Source: Orobanche coerulescens
Taxonomy: Eukaryota > Streptophyta > Magnoliopsida > Lamiales > Orobanchaceae
Direction of reading: 5' to 3'
Assembly (NCBI GenBank): GCA_033398695.1
Contig: CM065814.1
Location: 100,504,501-100,568,500 of the forward strand
Length of the DNA: 64,000 nt
Shown here: piece after piece, positions 1-9,854 of the stretch
Numbering within the stretch: position 1 is the first letter of the stretch
Layout: each line of letters starts with the position of its first letter
Notes under the pieces: model-generated
The model's input: only the letters and a program-made list of their open reading frames with translations
The model's database searches: none
What the model was told of the DNA's origin: nothing
Made by a program: the position numbers and the translations under genes

Positions 1-230
1 GCGATAACAAAAGCCTTTCTTCATATCATAAAGGAATAGAACCAGAAAGCTTTGATGCGGTCAGTCCATCCGCACTATAAAACTATAAAGACAGACGGAT
101 TCTCTCTCTTCTGCGTATCGCTTTATATAAACTCCAGTGAACCCAATGCAATACAGAGGGATCCTATAATGACTCCTTCTATTCTCTTTCCCAAAGTCGA
201 ATGCCAAACCAACTAGTTCGATCCAACCCA

Positions 231-470
231 GCTATTGGAGAAGTTTGAAGAAGTCACTTTCTTTCATCTCAGTCGTGAGAAAAATAAGTTTGCAGATGCT
301 CTGCCCACTTTAGCCTCAATGACTAAGATAGACGGTGGAGTTGACTTGCAACCGCTGCAAATTGAAGCAAGAGATAGCCCAGCTTATTGCTTAAATATAG
401 AGGAGCCTGATGGGAGACAGTGAAACCATGACATGACATGTTGCAGTATATCAAGACATAGATATATTCT
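231..470 (+). pseudogene. Ty3/Gypsy (Tat/Ogre-like) pol scrap, RNase H end
   Basis: A short piece of Gypsy polyprotein. The translation contains FEEVTFFHLSREKNKFADAL followed by TLASM and LQPLQIEARDSPAY, the well-known RNase H to integrase junction of Tat/Ogre-type plant Gypsy elements. The frame stops at 421-423; similarity continues in another frame (HDMLQYIK, about 428-460), so there is a frameshift. No start codon, LTR or flanking pol domain is visible, so this is a dead fragment. The preceding 230 bases show no coding similarity that I recognise. Confidence 0.75.
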
Positions 471-1063
471 ACATTTTTTGCTGATTTATTTTCTATAATT
501 ATACATATTATAAGAAATCAATTAAGAATGAAATAAAAACTCCCATCAATAACTATTTTTTTATAATTGTCTTAAAAACAATTCTTTATGTTAATAATCA
601 AATACATAATATTGGTCATTATTATTAGAAAATACTAGTTTCGAATTTTGGAAACCAATTCTTTTAGGATTTAATAATTCTGGTATATAGGAAATTAAAA
701 CAAGATATAAAAATAGAATATGACCAAATTTTCGGCAAATTCGTATTTTCCATAATTAGTCAAATTTTATGAGATTTATTGAGAAGGAAGATAATATGTT
801 ATCAAGTAGTTAATTTATAGGAAACTAACTAAAATAATTTGTAGAATTGTTTATAAGAATTAATTAAAGATTATTAAATTTCTACAGATAATAAATAACT
901 TCATACGGGGGAATTGAATTTTCAAATTAAAAATAGTTGAAGTGTCATATGAAAGAGAATCAAATTTTCGATTTAATATAGTTGAAAATGGTAGTTTAGA
1001 TATCTATGACTCTCTTGTGGATAACCATTGAAATTATACACATATATATATATATATATATGT
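471..1063. other. AT-rich non-coding sequence
   Basis: Strongly AT-rich, no plausible coding region and no recognised repeat except a TA microsatellite at about 1040-1061 that abuts the left end of the MULE. Confidence 0.6.
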
Positions 1064-1170
1064 GGAAATCAATTTTTTAATACCAAAGCATAAAATTGAT
1101 AAGTTCTATATCCTCATTCATAAAACTATAAGTTTTGATGCAATTTTGATTGAAAAGACTAAAATGTCCT
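1064..1170 (+). repeat. MULE left terminal inverted repeat
   Basis: Pairs with the reverse complement of about 5410-5515. Both contain a T-run, AATACC or AGTACC, then CATTCATAAAACTATAAG and TTTTGAT, then drift apart. The exact outer base is uncertain because of the flanking TA repeat. Confidence 0.8.
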
Positions 1171-1484
1171 CTCTTTTTGTGTTCAAAGTTGACTTCTCTT
1201 TTTTTATATATTTAATTTAAACTACTTTTCTTGCCTTTTTCCTTTTACTTTCCTCCTCCGATCGATATTAATGTCCAGAACCAAAATTTAACTACAAACA
1301 TATACATCAAAACAACACACCATTTTATTTTTGACAAAGGGTCTCTCAAAAATCTTATAGAAATCACAAGATTGTTCGAAAATAAAAGTTGACGTTGAAA
1401 TAGGACTTCATTTGTCGTCTTCCGAGTTCATAAAGAAGGTATGTATCATTATTTGAACGATTAAAAAAATTCCAGATCTGTTCT

Positions 1485-1700
1485 TACGGACGATCGGCGC
1501 ACGATGGGAAGCCACCGTGTGCAACGATCGTGTGCAACGATCGTGCGCAACGACCTTAACATCGTGCGCAACACTAACGTGTACACGATCATTTAACACG
1601 ATCGTATAAAATCGTGTGCAGCGATCGTGTTCATGGACAGAAACTTGCACACGATCACTGCACACGGTAGTGTACGACCGTGTGCATCGGTCGTGTCCAA
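1485..1700. repeat. Left subterminal cluster of CACGATCGTG-type palindromes
   Basis: About ten copies of ACGATCGTG, CACACGATC, ATCGTGTGC and related forms, spaced irregularly at roughly 15-25 bp. CACGATCGTG is its own reverse complement. A matching cluster sits inside the right end (4890-5160). Subterminal repeats of this kind are often transposase binding sites; that role is inferred. Confidence 0.7.
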
Positions 1701-1760
1701 GGCAGACCGTAATATTGTTCGCTCATTTTTCTGAAAAGTTATTCATCTTTTTGTAATCAG

Positions 1761-3830
1761 ATGTCGTGGCAGCGTATTTTGATACATCACGGTGGTCATT
1801 GGGAGCGATCGACATATGTAGACGGGGACTCCTTTTTTGTCTATATCGACACGAGCAAAGTTAGTCGTGCAAACCTCGTGGGGTTATCTAGAGAGGGTTT
1901 GGGTGGTCCAAATGAGTCCGATTACAAATTATGGTACTTGACACACATGGCCAAAGGAAACAAAGTAAAAGTCCTATTAAGGGGCGATACCGAGATACTT
2001 CGATTACTAGTAGAATACAAGGAGGATCCTGAGGTCTATGTTGAGAGCAATGACTCCTCCACTCCCGAGGTTAATATGGGATGTAGCACTCGAGAGTAGA
2101 GCCCGGCAACATAAATTATGACATGCCTTCCAAAGAGTATCAATACGAGGAAGATGAGGAAGACGAGGAAGATGAGGAAGATGAAGAGGTGCATACATCC
2201 GAAGATGAAGATTGTTGTAAAGACTTGCTTGAGTCACTATCTGCGGAATTTCTTGCTTGGGTTCGCCAACCGCCCAAATGGATAGGATTATGAGTCGTCG
2301 GAACTTCTCATCCGACCATCAATCTGAGCGAGCATGAGCATCTACAATCAATGCGTAATCGATCATTCCATTTAGGACCCGGTAGTCTGGGACTTTGGGT
2401 TGGGTCGAGAAGCCTCCACCGGTTACACGGCCACTAGAGGTGGGGTCCACCTTTCGTTCGAAGACGAGTTGAGGATAAGCGTAGGAATGTATCATTTGGA
2501 AAACATGCTACGATGTATCACCGATCGTTCCGCCGATAAACGTATAGTGTTTGTCTGTAAGAGTGGGCGAAGAAATTGTCGATTTAGGTTGTGTGCTATT
2601 GAGGGTGCAACTATTTGGAGAATTACTAAGTTGACATTGGAGCACAGTGTTACCACGATTTGAACCGTCTTTGCCGCACGATCGGTCACTCGAGGTTGCC
2701 GCCCATTATTTTGCTAAAAGATTGACCGGTGAGGGGGTCACTTTGAGGCCAAAGGAGATGATTGCGAGAGATGTGTAGGGAGTATGGCATTGACATGCTA
2801 TACGCTTTGCTCTCGGACGAGGAATATAGCGATAGAGAATACATATGGCGGCTTCGATGAGTCGTATCGTAGGCTCCCATCTTATCTGTATTTGTTAAAA
2901 GCAGCGTAATCCGAGGACAATTTATGATTGCGGAGCGACTCGTGAGGAGTGTTTCGCCACATGTTCGTTGCACTCGGACGAGTATTAGGGCATTTGATAC
3001 GTGCCTTCGACCGGTGATTATAGTTGATGGGACCCACCTAAAGGGAAGGAATAAAGGAACTCTATTTGCGGCCGTCACATTTGATGGGAACGAGCAAGTT
3101 TTTCCTCTTCTTTGTTGGTCTCGGTCGATAGAGAACGACGAGTCATGGACTTATTTTACGTATAACTGCGAGATGCTACAATCCGACGGAAGATTTGCGA
3201 TTGTGAGTGACCAACATAAGAGCATTCGGAATCTTTGTTCGAGCCGTCTATCCGAATGCATTCCACGGGTTTTGCTATCACCATCTTGCAAAAATCGACC
3301 TCCTATGGTGCGCATGCTATAGGACTCTTTAGAATCTACTGCCTACACGCATCGAGAAGTTTTTGAAAACTACTTTTCAAACTACATATCGAAAGCCTAA
3401 TGGGGCGCACAGCGCCTTTCAAATTGGGCCGAGAGGTGGGCTAGGTCGAAGTGTCCTGGCACGCTATAACTTCTTGACATCCAATCTTTGTTGAATGCTT
3501 TAATAATCGTATGTTGTGGGCTAGACGTTTACTGTTTGCTCGTTACTTGAGATATTTCGCCTAATTTTAGAGAATTGGTTTGATGAGAAGCGGGGAGAAG
3601 CTACGTCAAGAGACCATGAGTTGACAATGCACACTTTTGAAAAGCTTTCTAACTCTGTGCAAGCCAGTCTGACTCTTAAAGTTCGAGCTACCACCCCACT
3701 TGTTTATAAAATCGAAGAAAACAAAGTTTCTTATGAGGTCGACCTTCGAACATGGACATGTTGTTGTCGTGAGTTTGATTTGGATCAGATTCCATGTCGT
3801 CATGCCGCTGCCGCTATAAGGTACATGTCT
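1761..3830 (+). pseudogene. Mutator-like transposase, broken
   Basis: Plus-strand pieces in several frames follow the order of a MuDR-type transposase. 1761-2099: N-terminal part (IHHGGHWERSTYVDGDSFFV). About 2100-2240: acidic linker. 2400-2663: MuDR DNA-binding region (KRIVFVCKSGRRNCRFRLCA). 2924-3322: catalytic core with the first Asp in RPVIIVDGTHLKGRNKG and the second in AIVSDQHKSI. 3621-3830: SWIM-type zinc finger (TWTCCCREFDLDQIPCRHA). Frameshifts and stops separate the pieces, and the region of the catalytic Glu (about 3323-3600) is badly disrupted. The protein would cut and join transposon ends; this copy cannot make it. Confidence 0.82.
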
Positions 3831-3841
3831 TTGCTGTTGTG

Positions 3842-4110
3842 TGCACGATCGTTACCCACGATGGGCACGATCGTTACCCACGATGGGCACGATCGTAACC
3901 CACGATGGGCACGATCGTAGCCCACGATGGGCACGATCGTAACCCACGATGGGCACGATCGTAACCCACGATGGGCACGATCGTAACCACGATCGCCCTT
4001 ATCGTAACCACGATCGCCCTTATCGTAGACCACGATGGGACACACGATGTGCACGATCGTAACACAATGGGCTCGATCGTAACACACGATCCCCGTGATC
4101 GTAACACACG
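3842..4110. repeat. 22-bp tandem array with CGATCG palindrome
   Basis: The unit is close to GGGCACGATCGTAACCCACGAT, seven near-perfect copies from about 3842 to 3990, then degenerate copies with changed spacing to about 4110. It lies just after the transposase SWIM finger and replaces the C-terminal end of the antisense DUF1985-like gene, whose similarity stops at this array. The same CACGATCG word forms the subterminal clusters. Confidence 0.85.
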
Positions 4111-4127
4111 ATCGTATTTGTAAAGCC

Positions 4128-5233
4128 CAAACAGGACCATAGAAGTGATAGTCCTTGTGCTCTTGTCCCTCCTTCATGGCAACGTTGCCTATGTAGTAAG
4201 ATAAAACCCCAAAGGCATAAGAACCCCAAGGAAACATATCCCACTGCTCGAAATCCTCCACTAATGCCCATGCCCATGTCTCGACCATCATGTCGTCACG
4301 GCATAGGATAAAGTAGTAGTAGATAAGCAAATTGGCAACCTTGAGATAATCTCTTATGTCTCTACCAAAATCTCAAGCATTGAACCTCTTCCGCAGAACA
4401 CTAACCTTAATGTTTTTGCCATGGAGTATTCTGTGGAAAATACCGTCGGACGGAAGGAGATGGTCGTCCTGGGGATGGAAGGTAGAGTTTCCAAAATGGA
4501 GTCCCGTGATCAAGGCGAAATCACGGGCGGTAAAACGAATGGTCCTCCCGCTAACTCGGAACCACGACTCATCCGGGGATTTGATCACCCTCCAATTGAC
4601 GAGCAATCAAGTGATGTAGGGCGATTTGAACTCCCATTCCTCCTAACTTTAATCAAGCGCCCAGACCCCCTCGGTCAAGCTCTCGATAGCTCGATCGGCA
4701 ACAGCGGAATTGCGGCCCATACTCCTTAATGTCTCAATGATCTCTTTAAATACCGCCTCCCGTATGTAAAGATTCACTTGACGTGTAACAAAACGCAATG
4801 TAGGTCTCTTCCATACGCAACCACTGCAATATGGACATACAACTCATAAGAATATGATAAAATGCTTAAGAGAACGAAAAAAAAATGCGCCTTGCACACG
4901 ATCGCATGCACACGATCGATGCCGTCGTGTGAAGACCATCGTGTGCCACCACGGTTCACACGACGGAAGCGATCGTGTGCCGCCGATCGTGTGCAAGGCG
5001 AGCTTTTGCACTTCTAGCACCGACGGCACACACGATCGGCGGCCGTCGTGTGTAGCCATCGTGCCCACGAAAGACCATCGTGTACACGATGGTCTCATCT
5101 TCTTCAAAGACGATCGTGGGAAGATGAACAACCATCGTGGCACGATCGTGTGAGAATGAAATACACTAACCGGCTCATTGGAATTGCTCTTCGGATGGAG
5201 TGCCACTAGCGGAACTTCGGCGTCTTGATTCAT
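4128..5233 (-). pseudogene. DUF1985-like (Ulp1-MULE cargo) gene fragment
   Basis: Antisense to the transposase. The part at about 4606-4373 reads SWFRVSGRTIRFTARDFALI and TGLHFGN, typical of the DUF1985 domain of plant MULE-carried Ulp1-like genes. The part at about 4280-4128 reads VEDFEQWDMFPWGSYAFGVL and HFYGPVWALQI in another frame, the later section of the same domain. A possible first exon starts at the ATG 5233 (MNQDAEVPLVALHPKSNSNE) and ends at a GTTAGT donor-like site. No C48 protease domain follows: similarity ends at the 22-bp array. DUF1985 identification is from motif memory. Confidence 0.6.
4890..5160. repeat. Right subterminal cluster of CACGATCG-type palindromes
   Basis: Repeated CACACGATCG, CATCGTGTG, CGATCGTGTGC and ACACGACGG over about 270 bp. 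Counterpart of the cluster at 1485-1700 but inverted as a whole, consistent with position inside the right end of the MULE. Confidence 0.7.
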
Positions 5234-5409
5234 TGTGGTAGTCGGAGGTCGACATTTTACGGCCGTGAAGGGTTTCACGACGGAGACTTTTTTGCGAGAG
5301 AGGAGGAGAGTTTTTGCAATATTGAGTTGTGGGACCTTTTTATTGTTGTTTAGTTTTAATAATCTTCCTTTTTCTTTTTAGTTTTTTTCCTCTTATTGGT
5401 AGACTTTAA

Positions 5410-5515
5410 GGGTAATAAAGTCTTTTAACACATTTGGTATCAAAACTTATAGTTTTATGAATGGGGATATATAACTTGTTACTTTTATGGTTTGGTACTA
5501 AAAAAGAGAGATCCC
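5410..5515 (-). repeat. MULE right terminal inverted repeat
   Basis: Reverse complement matches 1064-1170; see the left repeat. Confidence 0.78.
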
Positions 5516-5520
5516 TATAT

Positions 5521-6190
5521 ATATAAGAAAATAAAATAGTTTAATTTAAATAATTTATATATATATATATATATAAATTAAATAAAACAAGATAAAAAAA
5601 AGTTTGTTTCACACGTTTACAAAAAAGACATAATATAAGAAAATAAAATAGTTTAATTTATTCACGTGGACAGTCTAAGAGACTCCGATAAATGATGTGG
5701 TGCAACTTGAAAAGTTTATACTTTTCTTCTAATATATAATAATATAAATAGATAAGTGTGTAAACCAATCTAAACGAGTTATATATATGTTTGTTCAATA
5801 TTGTTTGAATATTTATAGAGTTTTTAGATATTATGTTTGAGTTTGATTTAATTAGTAATTGGGCCGGGTTCATATCGACCTTAATCGTGCCGAATATGAA
5901 TCGAGCTTGAATAGTTTGATATTTTTATATACAGCTAATAATTTTAATTCGAATCAAGTCGAGCTCGGTGTTTTAGTTTGTTTTTCAAACCTAACTATGA
6001 AAACAATCATTATGTTTATTAATTTATCTATCTTCTTCAAAAAAAAAAAACATGTGAAAGCACAAAGAAATGCATACTCAATTCTCATTCATAGACATCA
6101 AAATATAAAAGTACAATGAAAGTGGTGATCACAAATTATATCTGATTTGAGACCACATAAAACCTTATTACAAGTTTACAACACAAAAAA
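5521..6190. repeat. AT-rich spacer with a 28-bp direct repeat
   Basis: The same 28 bases (ending AAAATAGTTTAATTTA) occur at 5521-5548 and 5633-5660. The remainder to 6190 is AT-rich and non-coding; its right part probably includes the 3' untranslated region of the seipin gene. Confidence 0.65.
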
Positions 6191-6192
6191 TC

Positions 6193-7650
6193 TCAACAAC
6201 CTTTTCTTGACTTGCTTCCTGGAAGAAATAGAGCTCTACAGAAGGTGAAAAAAACCATCATCTCAGCCATGAATGAACCAAAACCGATCCACACGAACAC
6301 CGTTCGCCTCCAATTCCACAGAGCTCTCTTTAATTTTGGAAGCTCAGATTTGATTTCCAGTGATCCACCATATATTTCAGGCACACCTAAACCACCTTGA
6401 AACTCAGCTCTCTGCTCCAGAACGACCTTAAAACTCGCGGTCGGCTCATATCCTTCGCTGTTATGTTCTTCCATCACAATCTTCAGATTTTGGACTTCAG
6501 ATTTCAAGCCAGTGATGAGATGAACACTTTTGAACAATGTCTCGACAGCACGAACCGGCTGGCTTTTAAAACGTAGCATCGTCGGATAACTCGATCCAAG
6601 AATCACTTTTCCATTGACTGACAAGCTCTCTACTCTAACCTACACACACACAAACAAAAAAAAAAATAGCTACCTTTTACATCTCATACATAATCTTATA
6701 TGAATATGTTGTATGATCTAAAATTATTTCTCAATTGATAAATAAGATTATATTTGAAAAAAATGACAAACTTATATTTTTTTTACTTGCAATCCGTAAA
6801 AAACCATGCATTAGCCAAATAGAACTCTTCAAATGGGACAGATGAAAGTATTATGTAAAATAGAACAAGAAATACAGAAAGATGACGAATGTACCTGAAA
6901 AACACCGAGTTTTCGGTTGTATTCGGATTCAGGCAGTGTGAGAGAAACCGTAAGCTTCAATTTATAAGGCAACAACATTCCTTTGGCAAGAGATGGAACA
7001 ATAGGCACGACCGCGGCCGGGCTAGTTCTAGTGTAGTCGAAATTCAGAGTTTGTGTTGTGTGTATTGGTTCTTGTACCAAATTTCTCATTACAATACCCC
7101 CAATCGCGAAGCCCGAAACTAGAAGCCCGACAAGAAGGAAAAATACATAGGCCGCAGAAAATACGGCCATTCCGAATCTTGCAGCCAGCTTTAACACCGA
7201 ATTACGCGACTCAAGCCTACTACAGACGAAGGCAGCCAGCCTCATGTGAGAGGCGTGGCATGCCCTCATCAGCATTTTCTTCATTTGATGTTTCAAATGT
7301 GTTGCAATTTGAAATGGAAACATCAGAAACATTAGAGATAAGCTCAAAAGCTGAACCGGAAAAGTAAAGAGCCTTATAAATAGGCTTACATGAATGCCAG
7401 CCAGCTTAAGCAATACTACTATCATCAAAGCAGTGAAGTTAAGTGGAAACTCGTTATCGATTCGAGGCTCGGATATGGAAAAAGCAGGTTTTCGGGCCAT
7501 TAGCAACATGTCAGCTCCAAAAAGTAAATAATGCTTCATTAAGTTGGCAAGAAAATTATGGTGATCATCACCTAACAACAAAGCCTTGTTCTCACCATTA
7601 TCATCAGTAGTACTACTTACAGAGTCATCCATAGTTGAACACCAACACAT
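6193..7650 (-). CDS. SEIPIN: Seipin (plant SEIPIN family), two exons, intact
   Basis: Seipins are ER membrane proteins that form oligomeric rings at ER-lipid droplet contacts and help lipid droplets bud. Exons (minus): 7650-6895 and 6639-6193; the 255-bp intron begins GTAC, ends TGTAG and is phase 0. The product is 400 aa. A hydrophobic N-terminal segment lies at residues about 72-115, the first transmembrane helix at 160-188, then the luminal seipin domain with LPESEYNRKLGVFQ, YPTMLRFKSQPVR, VVLEQRAEF and GVPEIYGGSLEI, then the second helix at 365-388 (RRTVFVWIGFGSFMAEMM) and a short basic tail. Length is close to the shorter plant seipins; I cannot assign SEIPIN1, 2 or 3. The start could be the ATG at 7650 or at 7632 (MDDSVSS). 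No disruption seen. Confidence 0.93.
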
Positions 7651-7728
7651 TAATTAGGTTATTTGATTACATAATGGAAAAATTATGCAAGAAGAAAAAT
7701 TCACTGAGATTTACCAGTGAGTGACATA

Positions 7729-7736
7729 TTTTTATA
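7729..7736 (-). promoter_or_regulatory. Probable TATA box of the seipin gene
   Basis: Minus strand reads CCTATAAAAATATG, about 80 bp upstream of the ATG at 7650. A good plant TATA match at a sensible distance; the start of transcription is not shown by sequence alone. Confidence 0.55.
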
Positions 7737-7799
7737 GGGGGAGAAATGATGTTGTTGAATTGGCCTTTCCTGTGTTTTTCTTGGGATGCTAAAGACAAG

Positions 7800-8974
7800 T
7801 GGACAATCCTAGTTGTGGTACCCTTCCCTTCTACTATTAATGCTCTATAATATAGTTGTTTTTAAAATATTATCCGTTATTGTGCTAATTTGTCCATTTA
7901 ATGTTTTTCGACAGTATCTGAGTGGTTTTTCAGTGGTGGCGCGTGAAAAATATTTCCATTACCTAATCAGAATAAAACCAAATCATGGCACCACATGTAT
8001 GTGTGGTGCCTAGGACATGTGCTAATTATAACATACATGTTAATATATATCTAACCTGCCGAAACATGCCTACCAAACAGGCCATTATTGTTATACCGAT
8101 ATTTGTTAAAATAAAAAAAAGTTACATTTGTTATACTAGTACTTACTACTATGTACTCCCTCCTCCGTCATTTAAGTATAACACTTTTGACCATTTTCGC
8201 ATGTTCCCAAAGAACAGACACCTCAATTTTTAGTAAAATCACTTTGCATTTTCTTTCTATAAAATCATACTCTCGCTCCACTCAACAGACCGCTTCTTTC
8301 TATAAAGTCATACTCTATCTCCACCCAACACGCTCTTTATTAGAACACGTGTCACCCACGGGTTTTAGTATGTTTTTTTTAGTATATGTCATCGACTTTT
8401 CAATATGAAGATTTGATCATTTATTTCTTTTTTTTATACTGCACCGAAAAATATAGACATTTAGTTATTATATTTATACTTTTAATATAATTTTAGAATA
8501 TAGTTTATTATTTGATAATATAATTAAAATCTTATTTGCAATCAAAGTATCGTCTCCCTCAAAAAGTAAAAATAAGAGCTGGTCAGTGGACCGTCCCGAC
8601 CTGCCCCAAAAATTTAATGGGGACCCCATAGCCTCCATGCTCCACTTTTATCAAACGCCAAGGATAACTGGATAACACACATTTCAACACAAATTCTTGG
8701 CGTTGTGACGTTGATTAATTGTGAATATATTTGGATACTGAAAATGCATTTTTACGTTTGAATCTATAAAAATAAGCATTCGAATTGGAATTTGACACTT
8801 TGTCTTGTGTGAAACCAACCCTTCAGGTCGGATATCTAATATTATTTTTTATGTGAAGTTATTCAGTTTTAAAAGTTAAAATTAATTTATTTTTAATGGT
8901 TTTTTCTTTAAGAAAATTCCAAACTAAATTCCCTAATTCTGTCTACGAAACACCAAGGCAGATGGAGTTTAAGG
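7800..8974. other. Intergenic region, no gene recognised
   Basis: Only short unsupported ORFs. A CTCCCTCCTCCGTCA string at about 8156 resembles the end of Stowaway-type MITEs, but I found no matching inverted end. Confidence 0.5.
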
Positions 8975-9086
8975 AAAACAGAAACAGGACATGAGGAATT
9001 CGGCCACTAGTTTATTGTATGATCAGAGACAAAACAGAAACAGGACATGAGGAATTCGGCCGCTAGTTTATTGTATGATCAGAGAC
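8975..9086 (+). repeat. Tandem duplication of a 56-bp unit
   Basis: 8975-9030 and 9031-9086 are identical apart from one base (CCACTAG versus CCGCTAG). The end of the second copy coincides with the left end of the MITE-like element at 9080. Confidence 0.9.
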
Positions 9087-9397
9087 GGTTCCAAAAAATT
9101 GGAGGCTGCAGACCATCCATGAGACGGGACTTTTTTGTTATATATGCAACGAACAATACATGTAAGGCCTCAAATTTTTTGAGCAATGAAGGAGGAGACG
9201 AGGAATGGTAGAGGAGCATTGACGGAGACCGAGAGTCTCAAATATTTTGAGCAATGGTGGAGTCTATGAATGATAGAGGAACATGGACACAAACTGAGAG
9301 GGCTCGAAAAATTTTGTACAAAAAATTATCAGGCTGAAAGGGAAAAAGGGAGGCCATAGGCCGGTGCCTTTGTGGCCTTGGCCTAGAACCGGCCCTG
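9080..9397. mobile_element. Possible hAT-type MITE
   Basis: The left end CAGAGACGGTTCCA pairs with CAGGGCCGGTTCTA (reverse complement of the right end at about 9384-9397), 11 of 14 matching. CAGRG at the tip is typical of hAT ends. The interior has no coding capacity and carries repeated TTTTGAGCAATG words. No convincing 8-bp target duplication was found, so the call is tentative. Confidence 0.4.
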
Positions 9398-9530
9398 ATT
9401 TATATGTAGACTATCACAAGCTTTCATAACGATATATCTGTTCAATTTCTAACCAAAGGAACAAATCAAAATAATCTTTCCATATTCCTAAATTAAATAA
9501 ACATAGAAGATGAGAACCACTTTTCTTCAA

Positions 9531-9639
9531 TGCATGCATGCATGCATGCGTACGTACGTACGTACGTACGTGCGTGCGTGCGTGCGTGCGTGCGTACATA
9601 CATACATACATACATACATACATACATACATACATACAT
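9531..9639. repeat. Compound tetranucleotide microsatellite
   Basis: Runs of TGCA, then CGTA, then CGTG, then TACA repeats, about 109 bp in all. Every step alternates pyrimidine and purine. It lies about 215 bp beyond the stop codon of the 9855-21303 gene, possibly in or near its 3' untranslated region. Confidence 0.95.
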
Positions 9640-9854
9640 CGAAATCATATACACGAACTATTATTAAGTTCATGATCCTAAATGAATCAATCCATGCTAG
9701 AAAGACAATAGTGGCAAATTACATTGAGATGAAGTATATCTATACAGTTAACTGCACATGCAGTACACCCCCAAAAAAAAAAAGAAAAAAAAAACACACG
9801 AGAAAAGAAAAGAGAGGAAAAAGGAAGAGAGAAAGAAAGAGAAAAAATCAGATG

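Larger units (their letters stand above)
1064..5515. mobile_element. Mutator-like DNA transposon (MULE), decayed, with captured DUF1985-like fragment
   Basis: The ends are imperfect inverted repeats of about 100 bp: 1064-1170 matches the reverse complement of about 5410-5515, including an identical run at the core (CATTCATAAAACTATAAG). Inside, on the plus strand, are pieces of a Mutator transposase with a DDE region and a SWIM zinc finger; on the minus strand is a DUF1985-like fragment, a cargo type known from Ulp1-carrying MULEs. Both flanks are TA repeats, so the expected 9-bp target duplication cannot be resolved. Clusters of the palindrome CACGATCGTG and variants lie inside both ends. The transposase has several frameshifts, so the copy cannot encode its own transposase. 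Confidence 0.82.

Noticed and set aside
3842..4110. CRISPR-like repeat array
   Set aside because: Unit is 22 bp in direct tandem without unique spacers, in a plant nuclear transposon.
6829..7650. Single-exon 273-aa protein ending after LGVFQ
   Set aside because: The frame runs into the intron; a clean GT donor at 6894 and acceptor at 6640 join it to the rest of the seipin domain.
8156..8600. Stowaway MITE starting at CTCCCTCCTCCGTCA
   Set aside because: No matching inverted end or TA duplication found downstream.
9040..9065. GAATTCGGCCGCTAG looks like a cloning linker (EcoRI plus NotI-like sites)
   Set aside because: The other copy of the duplication reads GGCCACTAG, and flanks are ordinary plant sequence; no vector sequence is near.
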